A DNA stretch of 64,000 nt, from contig NZ_CP050700.1 in assembly GCF_010646885.2 (NCBI RefSeq), positions 842,001-906,000 of the forward strand, given 5' to 3'. The notes beneath the pieces were generated by a model. The model worked only from the letters and a program-made list of their open reading frames with translations. It searched no databases and had not been told where the DNA came from. The translations under genes and the position numbers were made by a program. Source of the stretch: Desulfopila sp. IMCC35008. Lineage in GTDB: Bacteria > Desulfobacterota > Desulfobulbia > Desulfobulbales > Desulfocapsaceae. This document shows positions 27,515 through 36,141 of this stretch, piece by piece (the stretch's first letter is position 1; every line of letters begins with the position of its first letter).

Positions 27515-28305
27515 TAATAGAGAATATTTCTTATTGCCACAGTTTGTCTTAACACTGAGCTATTTATAATTGCAAACACACTAGAAAAGCCAGACTGGTT
27601 ACAAAATGGCCTTGTTCGAACAGTGGATTTATTAAGTTGAAATCGGCCCTGGTATTCAATCTCCTGGTAATGTTAAATAGAATACCAGGGCCGATTCAGC
27701 ATTTAAGATCGCCAAATGTATAAGTCTTAAAATTTTTCAGGTACAAGCAAAACCTGACCTTCATTGGAAGAAGGGTTTAGTTCAAGGGAATAGGAGATCT
27801 TTTGACAGTAGTAGCCGAAAGATTAATGTTGTTAAATTAGCAGTAAATAGGGGTCTCACTTCTCAACTTGTTCAAGTCACCGTTGCAACTTCTACGGATC
27901 TAGGTTAGTCGGCCCGAGAGAAGGGCTTTGCTCCCTCTAAAACTCTTTTTCAAGTAGTTGACTTGGCATTTGTAGACAATGCATAAATCGATGGAAAAAT
28001 AATGTTTTTAGATAAGGAGATTCTGCAATTGATCACGAGATTTAACATTGCCAGGACAAAGGTAGTCAACCCTTTCACTAAACAGGACAAAAGACTATTC
28101 CTGTCAAGATGAGGGCACGCATTTCTACCAAGTGGAGTTCGCCGAGGGTGAAACGACTCTGAAGGAGAACAGGAAAATTCCTTACTCTCCAATGACCTAA
28201 TCTCCATTGAAAAACGTTCTATCTCTTTAAGCACCCCGCAGTTCATTTTGCGAGGAGCGATCCAAACATTAACAATGTAGGCGCCTCGCCCACCAGTATA
28301 AATAG
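27515..28305. other. Long gene-free stretch after the hydroxyproline operon
   Basis: I see no convincing gene. A 141-codon minus frame (27950-28375) has no recognisable family and runs through the terminator at 28306. On the plus strand EGTHFYQVEFAEGETTL (near 28113) reads like a protein scrap. The inverted repeat at 27641-27696 is listed separately. Confidence 0.4.
27641..27696 (+). repeat. Perfect 17-bp inverted repeat with a 22-base loop
   Basis: AATCGGCCCTGGTATTC at 27641-27657 is matched exactly by its reverse complement at 27680-27696. There is no T run after it. It lies about 125 bases past the reductase stop. It could stabilise the mRNA 3' end or mark a lost small mobile element. Confidence 0.6.
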
Positions 28306-28340
28306 AAAAGGGTTTCAGCACATTCGCTGAAACCCTTTTT
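28306..28340 (-). terminator. Bidirectional rho-independent terminator
   Basis: AAAAGGGTTTCAGC and GCTGAAACCCTTTT form a perfect 14-bp stem with a 6-base loop. Runs of T follow on either strand because the stem ends in A/T. It lies 65 bases after the stop of the minus-strand gene at 28405-29340. Confidence 0.75.
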
Positions 28341-28404
28341 ATTGCAAGAATCTTGAATTTTTTTATAGAAACCAAGAAACCAGAGTACGATTAATGGTGG
28401 TGTG

Positions 28405-29340
28405 CTAGGCCTCAGTCTCTATGGTACCAGTTTCTCCCGGGGGATTGGTGTCCGGTTGTTGCTCGCTGGTACCGTAAAGCTCTTCATAGACTGCCAGGAA
28501 TTTTTCATAGGCGGCACCATTGCCTGCCGGTTGGCTTGGTAATGGGGGGGCTGATATCGAGGCGACCTGATTTTGTATCGTTTCCATTGAGCTATCCAGG
28601 ACTCCACTATACCACTCTTTCAGGGCATCCAAATCAGCGGTGATAATTGTCAGATCCTGCTCCAGATCTGCAGCTGCCTGGGGTGGCTGTGTTGTGCCGC
28701 CTTCTGCAAGTTCATCCGTGGTTACATTCCCCTCATCCTCATTGCCGGGCATGGTTTGAACAGGGTCTGCGATATCGTTTCCTGGTTGTGAATCGACAGG
28801 TTCAAGCTTATCTAGGAGGGCCTGAAATGCTGAGCTGTAGATATCCCTGAAGGTCTCGATGGTTAGCTGTCCGCTTTCAGAGCTTTCTTTACCTGATGTC
28901 ACGGCCTCTTCAAATGCTTTCATGGCACCTTCCACGTCCAGAGGTGCTTCAGTCTCTGTGCTGGATTCCACATCCTCAGGGTTGTTGAGGGGGGGATACA
29001 ATGAGGCAAGTTTATCTCTTACCGCAGTGGTAAGTTGTTTACCTTCTCCTTCCAGTATCTCTGAGGTTTCCTGGGAAGCAGCCTGTTGAAATCGTTCAGC
29101 GTGGACTATCGATAGACGCAGTTGAGCAACACCTTTATAGTGTCCTTCCTGAAGATGCCGGATAACACCTTTTGCCTCACCGATGTTTAGCCGGTCAGTG
29201 GAAGTCGCCTGGGTGGAGGCTTTATCCTCGATGCTATCTGAGGGTTTGGCTGTATTTGTTTGCTCAGCCTGAGCCTGTTGTTGTCGCTTGATTTGGCCGT
29301 AGGCATGCGCACTGTGACTTTGATTACTTTCTATCTTCAT
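28405..29340 (-). CDS. Uncharacterised low-complexity cytoplasmic protein
   Basis: A 311-residue protein with an AAGGAGGAG ribosome site 10 bases before the ATG. It has no signal peptide or membrane segment. The first 45 residues are rich in Q, A and T. Residues about 50-85 form a more ordered helical block (IGEAKGVIRHLQEGHYKGVAQ). A Glu/Pro/Thr-rich linker in the middle and a second helical block (LKEWYSGVLDSSMETIQNQV) follow, with a disordered tail. I recognise no family. A good ribosome site and downstream terminator support a real single-gene unit. Confidence 0.65.
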   Translation of the reverse strand: MKIESNQSHSAHAYGQIKRQQQAQAEQTNTAKPSDSIEDKASTQATSTDRLNIGEAKGVIRHLQEGHYKGVAQLRLSIVHAERFQQAASQETSEILEGEGKQLTTAVRDKLASLYPPLNNPEDVESSTETEAPLDVEGAMKAFEEAVTSGKESSESGQLTIETFRDIYSSAFQALLDKLEPVDSQPGNDIADPVQTMPGNEDEGNVTTDELAEGGTTQPPQAAADLEQDLTIITADLDALKEWYSGVLDSSMETIQNQVASISAPPLPSQPAGNGAAYEKFLAVYEELYGTSEQQPDTNPPGETGTIETEA

Positions 29341-29734
29341 AGCAGTCTACTCCTCCTTGAGTTCATTGCCGGTAGCGGTGTTTCAACTCCTTTATCGGCA
29401 GTCTCAGCTTTTGTCTTTAGATGAAATCACGTATACCGCACTAAAAAGTTATTGTTGTAGCGTGTTTTTTGAGTGTAAGAAGATTGCACGCTGGCCTTCC
29501 ATTTATGGATTTCAAGGACCTGTTCACCAATCAGCTTTCGTTTCACTGCATACGTTACACTTCAGCAGAAGAGCGAGCGAAATGTCTTAACCTAGCTCTT
29601 TTTTGAGGTGATTGACTTGAAACGATGAAGTTTACCTTTTCACCTTTTTGCTTTTGCATTTCGGACAGGAAAATTATGGTCGCCCTGTGATATATGAAAT
29701 CACAAAATACTTATAGCTAACCACATGTGAGTCT
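29341..29734. other. Intergenic stretch before the IS200-like element
   Basis: No gene is supported. A short plus frame at 29357-29590 has no family features. The promoter of the minus-strand gene at 28405-29340 should lie in the first 100 bases, but no clear -35/-10 pair stood out. Confidence 0.35.
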
Positions 29735-30337
29735 CCTCCCGCAAAGCGGGAGGACTCAAGTTAAGCCCACCAAAAGGGGGCGTTTACAGCAGGAAAGCCC
29801 CACTGGGCTCTTAGTTCTGACTCAAACAATGATTGTTGATGATTCTCATGCTCAAGGATATATTTACGTATGGTCGCTTCATCTAAACAACTGTACTTAC
29901 GCAGTAGCCACGTGACCAAAAATGTAAACCGGTTACTCTTCGGTTACCAATACTACGGTGAATCCGCACGGCGCTTTTGCCTTTCAAAAAACCGATCTCA
30001 AAAGCTATGCTGAATTTCGGTGGAACACGCAAGCACATGTGCACATGGTATTGCATCAAATGCCCTTCAAGCAACTCCATTCCTCGTTGTCGACATAGAT
30101 CTCGTAGAATTTCGCCAGCCAGTTTTTTTACTTGGCCGTACAACACTCTTTTGTGAGACTTCGGAACGACCACTATATGGTATTTGCAATCCCACCTTAC
30201 GTGTGATGAACTTTCCCATTCATGCATAGGTTCTTCCTCCTTACTTAGCCTCGCAGGGCTTTCCTGGAGGGAGAACCTATTTTATTTTACGCCGGACCGG
30301 TAGAACCTATCCGGGTCCACCACTAGAAGTGGTGGGT
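29735..30337 (-). mobile_element. IS200/IS605-type element with end hairpins
   Basis: The tnpA gene is flanked by short hairpins typical of this family: CTCCCGCAAAGCGGGAG at 29735-29751 and CCACCACTAGAAGTGGTGG at 30319-30337. The exact cleavage ends were not determined. No tnpB is present. Confidence 0.6.
29761..30227 (-). pseudogene. tnpA: IS200-family TnpA transposase, frameshifted near the C-terminus
   Basis: The ATG at 30227 has an AAGGAGGAAG site. The protein starts MHEWESSSHVRWDCKYHI and carries the HUH motif as YHVHMCL, with the usual Asp before the first His replaced by Tyr, then WSRGYCVSTV. The frame stops right after this at 29883. One G is missing in GTTGTTTAG compared with the expected GTTGG. 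Restoring it gives LDEATIRKYILEHENHQQ and an end at 29761. The catalytic Tyr (normally in the C-terminal helix) would therefore be altered. The element is probably inactive unless the missing base is an error. Confidence 0.7.
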
Positions 30338-30791
30338 TTATGAACAACTAAGGGCAGTTTGCGAGATTGCTAACCGGGTCTCTATTATTGTAATCTTTAC
30401 GTATCAACCAGTTTCAAGTTGAAGATTAGTAATGCCAATGAGAAGGCTTGAGGTAATTGGCCATGTTTACGTTGTTCCTGTATTCCTCCAGAATCCTCTT
30501 ACAACCAGCAAGCTCTTTTTACCGGACAGGCGCACCGCCACCTGCACAGGAAGAACTGTAAAATTTATAGTTTTCTTAAATACTTGACATTGCCAGTGCT
30601 AGCCTCAAGCATTGCAATAACGCTTGTCCCTGAAGAGAATCTATCAACCTTATTGTCTCTATCAAATAAAATGATTAATTTTGCTGATGGAGATCTAATT
30701 ATCATGCTGTGGATAGTATCCGCTTTCCTGTTATCATGAAAATTAGCATGATTAGCAGTTAAGGAAAGCCTATCATAGGCAAAATTAAGAA
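30228..30791. other. Gene-free accessory stretch
   Basis: No gene is supported. It holds the end of the IS200-like element, then a repeat at 30543-30645, and it leads into a cassette-type recombination site at 30792-30847. Confidence 0.4.
30543..30645 (+). repeat. Diverged ~100-bp repeat, copy 2 (other copy at 7088-7190)
   Basis: It begins CTGCACAGGAAGAACTG and continues with TTTTCTTAAAT, TTGACATTGCCA and CATTGCAATAACG, paralleling copy 1 block by block. The first 16 bases (TGCACAGGAAGAACTG) recur exactly at 15013-15028, just upstream of the IS91-like recombinase. It may derive from an element end. Confidence 0.45.
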
Positions 30792-30847
30792 ATCAAATGA
30801 TAGCCGCTTCTGGTGATTACCAGAAACCGGATAATAACTTGTTAGGC
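30792..30847 (+). repeat. attC-like site before the first cassette gene
   Basis: It ends in a perfect R' core GTTAGGC (30841-30847) and contains a hairpin with arms TTCTGGT and ACCAGAA and unpaired bases outside it. The left core ATCAAAT (30792-30798) is a poor match. The next gene starts 17 bases after the core, as is usual for integron cassettes. Confidence 0.45.
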
Positions 30848-30863
30848 CCAAATATAGTAGCTG

Positions 30864-31829
30864 ATGGAAAAGGCACGAAACAGAACCTTCGGCAAAATGA
30901 TGAAACAGCTGCAACGGCCATACTCGCTCTGCCTCTATGATGGTCTCGGCTGCGAGAATGATGCAATTAGGGCTCACTCAGTGCAGAACGCTGGTACGCT
31001 AGAATCCCTTTGCAAAGACGGGCATGTAGTCATGCCCCAGTTAGTGCTTACACGCCATGAACCTCCGAGGTTCGAGTTTCAGCTGGTGGGGCGAAACAAC
31101 GCAACAACGTTCACCGGACTCTGCGCTGATCATGATGCAGATCTATTTCGTCCGCTTGATACCAATGGAATCGATCTAGGCAGCGATGAGCATTTGTTTC
31201 TTCTCTCATACAGAGCCGTGTTAAAGGAGGCACATACGACAAGAAAATCCGCGATCGATACTCAACTTACTTATCAGCGTGGTATCGAGGAAGGGCTACA
31301 CCCAAAAGATGTACCTTGCGCACCAGGGGAACAGGCAATGGAACAGATGATTTCAGCTTGGCTAATTGAACTCTGCCGCGCGCGATACGAACATGCATCT
31401 ATCAACTGTACTCACAAGGATATTAAACATAGAGTCATTGAATTGGACGCGCCCCCCTGTCTGGCTGTGAATTCTATGTTCTCCACTGAGGTTATATCAG
31501 AAGAAACCGGTCAGCCCAAGTTTTGTCACACTGAATGTTTTTCCGCTAGGGGAATGCACGGTTGCCGTTTTTCTTATTACGCAAGCGAGCGAAATTGCGC
31601 TATTCAAGCGTTCGACCATATTTTCAACGCTACCGGGCATTATCAAAATTACTTAATTTCCAAACTGATCCTAAAGAAATGTGAAAATTTCGTTCTTGCA
31701 CCAGACCTGTTCAAAAATTTCGGAAGCAAACAGGTTGAATTGGTAACGAATTATTTTGAAAGAAATATTTGTGGCCAAGTGTATGACAATGACGCACCTG
31801 AAATCTATCTGTTTGAGCCAGTAGCATGA
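30864..31829 (+). CDS. Uncharacterised Cys/His-rich protein, possible HNH-like or zinc-binding
   Basis: A 321-residue protein. Near the N-terminus Cys23 and Cys30 (SLCLYDGLGC) precede AIRAHSVQ (His38), and TFTGLCADHDADLF supplies Cys87, His90 and Asp91. This spacing suggests a zinc site of the HNH or treble-clef type. The remaining 230 residues are helical with scattered Cys. I have seen similar C...AHS...GxCxxHD patterns in uncharacterised accessory proteins but cannot name a function. The position directly after a perfect attC-type core fits a cassette gene. A defence role is possible but not shown. Confidence 0.6.
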   Translation: MEKARNRTFGKMMKQLQRPYSLCLYDGLGCENDAIRAHSVQNAGTLESLCKDGHVVMPQLVLTRHEPPRFEFQLVGRNNATTFTGLCADHDADLFRPLDTNGIDLGSDEHLFLLSYRAVLKEAHTTRKSAIDTQLTYQRGIEEGLHPKDVPCAPGEQAMEQMISAWLIELCRARYEHASINCTHKDIKHRVIELDAPPCLAVNSMFSTEVISEETGQPKFCHTECFSARGMHGCRFSYYASERNCAIQAFDHIFNATGHYQNYLISKLILKKCENFVLAPDLFKNFGSKQVELVTNYFERNICGQVYDNDAPEIYLFEPVA

Positions 31830-32003
31830 GGAAAACTAGACCTAACAAGCCATAAGCGCTGACCGAAAAACATCGGCGGTATAGCCAAATTATGCGGTAC
31901 GCACTAAGTTCTACGATAATCCGGCATTAATCTTACATATTTATGCGGCAGGTTATCGCGACGCTCGATCTCAAGCAACGTAACTCAAAACAGGAGATTA
32001 AAA
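31830..32003 (+). other. Spacer after the first cassette gene
   Basis: It starts with ACCTAAC at 31840-31846, a perfect R'' core for a cassette site and the inverse of the TTGTTAGG upstream of the gene. I could not pair it with a matching right half. A weaker hairpin (CGATAA...TTATCG, about 31910-31958) is present. The site is therefore only partly supported. Confidence 0.3.
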
Positions 32004-32546
32004 ATGAAATGGAAAACAGATGATGGAGGATGGAACCCCTACCTCGCCGGAGGCCTTTTAGGTCTTTTGGCAATCGCTTCAGTTTTTGCAACCACCGAAT
32101 TACTCGGGAAAAGCAGTTACCTGGGAGCGTCTACTACGTTCGTTCGGGCTGCAGGTATTTTGGAGCGAACAGTTGCAACAGATCATGTGCTGTCAAACGA
32201 ATATTACACGAAAACAAAGGTCCATGTTGATTGGCAGTTCATGCTGGTTTTAGGGATTGTCCTTGGAGCCTTTATTTCATCCAAAATGGATAAGAGCTTC
32301 CGGTTGGAGAGTGTCCCTTCTACCTGGAAGAAACGATTTGGCCCATCGATTGGAAAACGAGCAGTCGGGGCAATTGTGGGTGGGATTATTGCCATGATAG
32401 GCGCTCGTCTGGCCTCTGGCTGTCCAAGTGGGCATGGTCTTAGTGGCATGATGCAATTGTCGGTAAGTTCTTTTGTGGCTTTGGCGATGTTTTTCGGTGT
32501 AGGTGTTTTGGTTGCTCGAATAGTTTATAGAAGGAGGGTGTCATGA
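32004..32546 (+). CDS. YeeE/YedE-family membrane protein, subunit 1
   Basis: A 180-residue membrane protein with about four hydrophobic segments. It carries the family signature GARLASGCPSGHGLSG near residue 135, with the conserved Cys that handles sulfur compounds in YeeE/YedE transporters. Full-length YeeE has both halves in one chain. Here the second half is the next gene, which overlaps it by 4 bases. Such split pairs are typical of the short YeeE/DUF6691 type. The likely cargo is thiosulfate or another sulfur species, which is not proven. Confidence 0.82.
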   Translation: MKWKTDDGGWNPYLAGGLLGLLAIASVFATTELLGKSSYLGASTTFVRAAGILERTVATDHVLSNEYYTKTKVHVDWQFMLVLGIVLGAFISSKMDKSFRLESVPSTWKKRFGPSIGKRAVGAIVGGIIAMIGARLASGCPSGHGLSGMMQLSVSSFVALAMFFGVGVLVARIVYRRRVS

Positions 32547-33073
32547 ATAATGGTCAATGGCTGGGCCTAGTCACAGGCGTATTATTTGGATTTTTACTCC
32601 AGAAAGGTCGTGTTCTTCGCTTCGATAAGCAAGTTGGAGCAATGTTGTTGACGGACATGACAATATTAAAATTCATGCTTTCGGCAATTCTGGTGGGAAT
32701 GGCAGGGATACTCATGCTCTCGAACTTTGAGATCATTACCTTGAGCCACAAGTCAATGAATATTGGTGGCGTGTTGATTGGAGGCGCTTTGTTCGGTTCA
32801 GGATGGGCAATAATGGGCTTCTGCCCTGGCACATCCCTGGGCGCGTTAGGAGAAGGCCGCTGGCATGCTGTGTTTGCCATAATAGGTATGGTGGCAGGGG
32901 CAGCACTCTATGCAGAACTGTATCCCTTCTTTAAATCGACAGTACTTGCGTGGAAAGACTTCGGCAAGATCGGATTACAGGAAGCCCTGAGTGTATCATT
33001 ATGGGTCATAATTCCAAGCTTTTGGGCGGGAACGATTTCTTTGTTCTTTTGGTTTGAGAGGAGGGGGCTCTAA
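32543..33073 (+). CDS. YeeE/YedE-family membrane protein, subunit 2 (DUF6691-like)
   Basis: A 176-residue membrane protein. The conserved motif GSGWAIMGFCPGTSLGALGEGR (first residues GSGWAIMGFC near 95) contains the second conserved Cys of the YeeE fold. It starts inside the stop of subunit 1 (ATGA overlap), so the two are made together. Together they should form a complete transporter. An attC-like site begins 13 bases after its stop. Confidence 0.82.
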   Translation: MNNGQWLGLVTGVLFGFLLQKGRVLRFDKQVGAMLLTDMTILKFMLSAILVGMAGILMLSNFEIITLSHKSMNIGGVLIGGALFGSGWAIMGFCPGTSLGALGEGRWHAVFAIIGMVAGAALYAELYPFFKSTVLAWKDFGKIGLQEALSVSLWVIIPSFWAGTISLFFWFERRGL

Positions 33074-33085
33074 CTTGAAAATATG

Positions 33086-33143
33086 ATCAAACAAAGGCAT
33101 ACACCAGACGGCTTTTAGCCGCCGGTGATGCCAGCCGTTAGCT
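33086..33143 (+). repeat. attC-like recombination site between cassette genes
   Basis: A 58-base imperfect palindrome. Arms GGCAT and CACC pair with GGTG and ATGCC, leaving A33101 unpaired like the extrahelical base of integron attC sites. It is bounded by ATCAAAC (33086-33092) and GTTAGCT (33137-33143), near-matches to the R'' and R' cores with the obligate AAC and GTT. Confidence 0.55.
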
Positions 33144-33170
33144 AATTAATCAATTAATGAGGAGACTAAT

Positions 33171-33671
33171 ATGAAATCTAAAACATCTTTTTTTGTCTCA
33201 TTAATTTTGCTTGGATTGCCCATTATTACTTCCGGGGCTGACATTAAACAATCTCACGATATCAATTATCCTAATGGATGGCAAAAATGGGCTTCAATAG
33301 CAGTTTCTCACCGAACTGATAACAATACAATTCGCATAATATTAGGTAATGATGTTGCAGTAGAAGCTGCACGTGTTGGTAGAGTTAATCCTTGGCCTGA
33401 TGGAGCTATTTTAGGAAAAGTAGTTTGGAAGGATATTCAACTAGATAATTGGGAAGAAGCAATTGTTCCAGGACAATTTGTTCATGCTGAATTTATGCTG
33501 AAAGACTCTAAGAAATATTCAAAAACATATGGTTGGGGTTGGGCGCGTTGGGTCGGACAAGATCAAAAACCTTTCAATAAAGGCGCACAGGTTTGCATTT
33601 CATGCCATACACCTGTTAAGGATCGAGATTGGGTATTCACCGACCCCGCTCAATTTCCAAATATTAAATAG
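33171..33671 (+). CDS. Cytochrome P460-family c-heme protein
   Basis: A 166-residue secreted protein with signal peptide MKSKTSFFVSLILLGLPII, cleaved near SGADI. One heme site, CISCH, lies near residue 142. The fold region (NYPNGWQKWASIAVSHRTDN, then NPWPDGAILGKVVWK) matches the cytochrome P460 family. P460 proteins are periplasmic; some oxidise hydroxylamine or detoxify NO, but many are uncharacterised. The stop codon touches the following attC-like site, as in cassette genes. Confidence 0.82.
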   Translation: MKSKTSFFVSLILLGLPIITSGADIKQSHDINYPNGWQKWASIAVSHRTDNNTIRIILGNDVAVEAARVGRVNPWPDGAILGKVVWKDIQLDNWEEAIVPGQFVHAEFMLKDSKKYSKTYGWGWARWVGQDQKPFNKGAQVCISCHTPVKDRDWVFTDPAQFPNIK

Positions 33672-33803
33672 TTAACAAGGCCGCTCCACAAAGGACCGCC
33701 TGAGGTCGCGGGTTTAAAAGCTTTAGTGGAATCAAAGAAAGAACTATAAAAATACATAGTTCATTGGGCTAAAATCAGGCGGTCTGTGAGCTTAACGTTT
33801 GAT
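33670..33803 (+). repeat. attC-like site, long form
   Basis: Arms GACCGCCTGA (33694-33703) and TCAGGCGGTC (33775-33784) pair exactly. Outside them GCTC and ACA pair with TGTGAGC, leaving C33687 unpaired. AAC at the left edge and GTT at the right edge (AGTTAAC, GTTTGAT) sit where attC cores belong, though the flanking core bases are poor. The length of 134 bases is like large attC sites. Confidence 0.5.
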
Positions 33804-33860
33804 TTTAATAACAATTGGTACAAAGTTTTTGAAACAACTATCCCTACTAAGGAGGATACT

Positions 33861-34790
33861 ATGAAAAAAATTGTTATTATCTTCTTGTTTTTGACAGTTT
33901 TTGGCACGGCTGCATGGTCCCAGATGGGGGGAGGCATGATGGGCAGATCAACTCAGCAATTATATCCACAATCATACTCGCAGGAAGAAAAAAATGACAA
34001 ACTCGATGAACTGTTACGCATAAGCCGTGGTGGACAACTTTATGACGATTGGTGGAAAACCACGATTGATACGGAGAAACCCAAAAAAGATTACCATCTT
34101 TGGAAGGAGCAAAACACTAACAAAAGGAATGGATATGATACTTATCGGTGCAAGGAGTGTCATGGTTGGGACTATCGTGGCAAGAACGGCGCCTATGGCA
34201 AGGGGTCTCACTACACCGGATTCAAAGGAGTGTATGAGGCAGCCAAGAAAATGTCCATAGAGGAACTTGAGAACGTAAACAAGAGAGGCGATCAAAACAA
34301 TCACGATTTCACGCAATATATTGGTAAAGAAGAAATCGCCGATCTTGCACTTTTTATCAAAAAAGGACTTATTGACACAACCAAATTTGTGGATGATGAA
34401 GGTGTGCCCATAGGAGGTAATCCAAGAACGGGCAGCTATATTTTTAGTAGAAACTGTACTCAAATGTGCCACGGTTCGGTAGGTATAGGAATAAATTTTG
34501 GAGACGCTGAAAAGCCCGAGTTTGTGGGCACCATAGCTTACAACAACCCCTGGGAATTCATCCACAAGGTTAGAAATGGTCAACCCGGCACAAGGATGCC
34601 CTCAGCAATAATCAATGATTGGAGCGAAAAAGATATTCTTGACCTTTTGAGCTTTGCACGCACTTTACCCAAGGATACATCAGAAATTGGCTGGTGGGGA
34701 CGTTTTGGAAGGGGTATGGGGCACCGCGGGATGATGCATGGAGATTACCGCCCCGGTAGTGGGAGAGGTTTCGGTCCAAGCTTGGAATGA
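33861..34790 (+). CDS. Diheme c-type cytochrome with one CxxxCH site
   Basis: The ATG at 33861 has an AAGGAGGAT site. A longer GTG frame at 33786 begins inside the attC-like site and is rejected. The product has 309 residues with signal peptide MKKIVIIFLFLTVFGTAAW. Heme site 1 is CKECH near residue 94. Site 2 reads CTQMCH, with three residues between the cysteines instead of two. Both lie in cytochrome c-like domains (RMPSAIIND holds the distal Met of the second). The C-terminus is Gly/Arg/Met-rich. It is probably periplasmic electron transfer. It follows the P460 gene in the cassette-like array. Confidence 0.8.
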   Translation: MKKIVIIFLFLTVFGTAAWSQMGGGMMGRSTQQLYPQSYSQEEKNDKLDELLRISRGGQLYDDWWKTTIDTEKPKKDYHLWKEQNTNKRNGYDTYRCKECHGWDYRGKNGAYGKGSHYTGFKGVYEAAKKMSIEELENVNKRGDQNNHDFTQYIGKEEIADLALFIKKGLIDTTKFVDDEGVPIGGNPRTGSYIFSRNCTQMCHGSVGIGINFGDAEKPEFVGTIAYNNPWEFIHKVRNGQPGTRMPSAIINDWSEKDILDLLSFARTLPKDTSEIGWWGRFGRGMGHRGMMHGDYRPGSGRGFGPSLE

Positions 34791-35902
34791 TATAGAGAAA
34801 ATTTGCAAGTTCATCCCTGAAGGGAAGCCACCGAATCTCGAAGCTAATAGGGATTAATCTTTCGGTGGGTTTGTGAAATTTGGATTCCTGCATGCTTATC
34901 GGAATGTCTGATTGTGCGTGAAATCCAACGAATAAGGATAAATTGTGAGAGCGCAGCGATCCAAGATCTTATCCGTGGTTGAACAAGCCCGGAGTAGTAA
35001 TAAGGAAATATCTTTTCAGAGGATTTTGCCGGAAGTGCAATCGAATGGTATGAACGTTTCTCAGGACGCACGTGTCACTTTGTCTGTACAGGCATAAAAA
35101 ATCGGTTATTTCCTATAACCAACTCTCCTCCCTCTAAAATGCATGTTGAGGCGGCGCCAGATAGAACAATTATTCCGGCAGTTAAAATTACAACCGAACA
35201 CTTCCAGATTGTCAGAAAATGTAAATCTAGAGCTTCTTCCTGATAGCATACGAGAAGCCTTTTCAATCCAACTTAAGAGACTTGAGCTGGCAAGGTTAAC
35301 TGTTTAAGAAAATTAGAATATTTACCTTTTTCCTGTTTCTCTTCGACTGGCCACATCAACGATTTATGGTTCTATGTTGTTAGGCAGAATGAAATATATT
35401 GCAGCATGATGCCCCAATTCGAGTCCACACTTGTGCAGATTCGGATATATTTGATTCTACTCTCTTGTCTATTACCTAGGGGGGAGGGAATATGACAGAC
35501 CATGTTTTCGTATTGGGTAAGTGCTAAGCATGGCTGATAGTGCAGTAGTAGTAGTCATTTCACGTTATATCTATCAGGTTCGTCAAAGAATGAGACATCA
35601 GCATAACCCGCATATATTATTCCTGAGTGCTCAACTCCTTTTGGAATGTAGTATCTATCGCCTTTTATGAAAGCTTGATGTTTCCCGCCGATAGTCTATT
35701 CAATTTTCCCTTCCAGAACAACATGGGCCCAAAAGCTAATCTTTCGGTAAATGCTGTGTTCCTTAAATCATATGATTTTCGAGGAGTTATTCTGGCTACA
35801 GGTATAGTGAAGAAAAAAAGGGAGGCATACCTTATAGAAAAAGGTTTCAAACCTTACAATCGACTTATACTTTTAATAGAGTTGGCATAGAACCATAAGA
35901 AA
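34791..35902. other. AT-rich stretch with no assigned gene
   Basis: An inverted repeat CCACCGAA/TTCGGTGG (34828-34868) follows the cytochrome gene. It may be another cassette site or a terminator. A plus frame with a GTG start (35627-35890, 87 codons) ends in VKKKREAYLIEKGFKPYNR, which looks protein-like. I could not identify it and leave it as possible. Confidence 0.35.
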
Positions 35903-35933
35903 AAGCGCTTAGTCACAAAGTGGCTAAGCGCTT
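35903..35933 (-). terminator. Rho-independent terminator after tRNA-Arg
   Basis: AAGCGCTTAG and CTAAGCGCTT form a stem extended by TCAC/GTGG around an AAA loop. On the minus strand a U-rich tail (TTTTCTTATGG) follows. It lies 8 bases past the tRNA 3' end. Confidence 0.75.
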
Positions 35934-35941
35934 GATATATT

Positions 35942-36018
35942 TGGTACACCCGAAGGGATTCGAACCCCTGACACCCAGGTTCGAAGCCTGGTGCTCTATC
36001 CAGCTGAGCTACGGGTGC
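35942..36018 (-). tRNA. tRNA-Arg (anticodon TCG)
   Basis: A 77-base cloverleaf on the minus strand with encoded CCA. The acceptor stem is GCACCCG/CGGGTGT. The anticodon arm is CCAGG-CTTCGAA-CCTGG, with TCG at positions 34-36, which reads CGA and related Arg codons. The T arm has GGTTCGAATCC. The accessory cassette-like region ends against this tRNA, a common boundary for integrated DNA. Confidence 0.95.
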
Positions 36019-36141
36019 ATTTGGTTGTAGTCTTTACTGCTGTTGTTTCCACAGTAAACTACTGTTGCGGGTTGTATACCACACGTCAGCGTATGGGTCA
36101 ACTTTCATGTGGTACCTCTGTGGAAAGGTGTTCACATCCTG

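Noticed and set aside
27950..28375. A 141-codon minus-strand open frame
   Set aside because: It runs through the terminator hairpin, lacks a ribosome site and shows no family similarity.
33786..33860. A GTG start for the diheme cytochrome
   Set aside because: It lies in the attC-like site and adds residues before a good signal peptide that has its own strong ribosome site at 33851.
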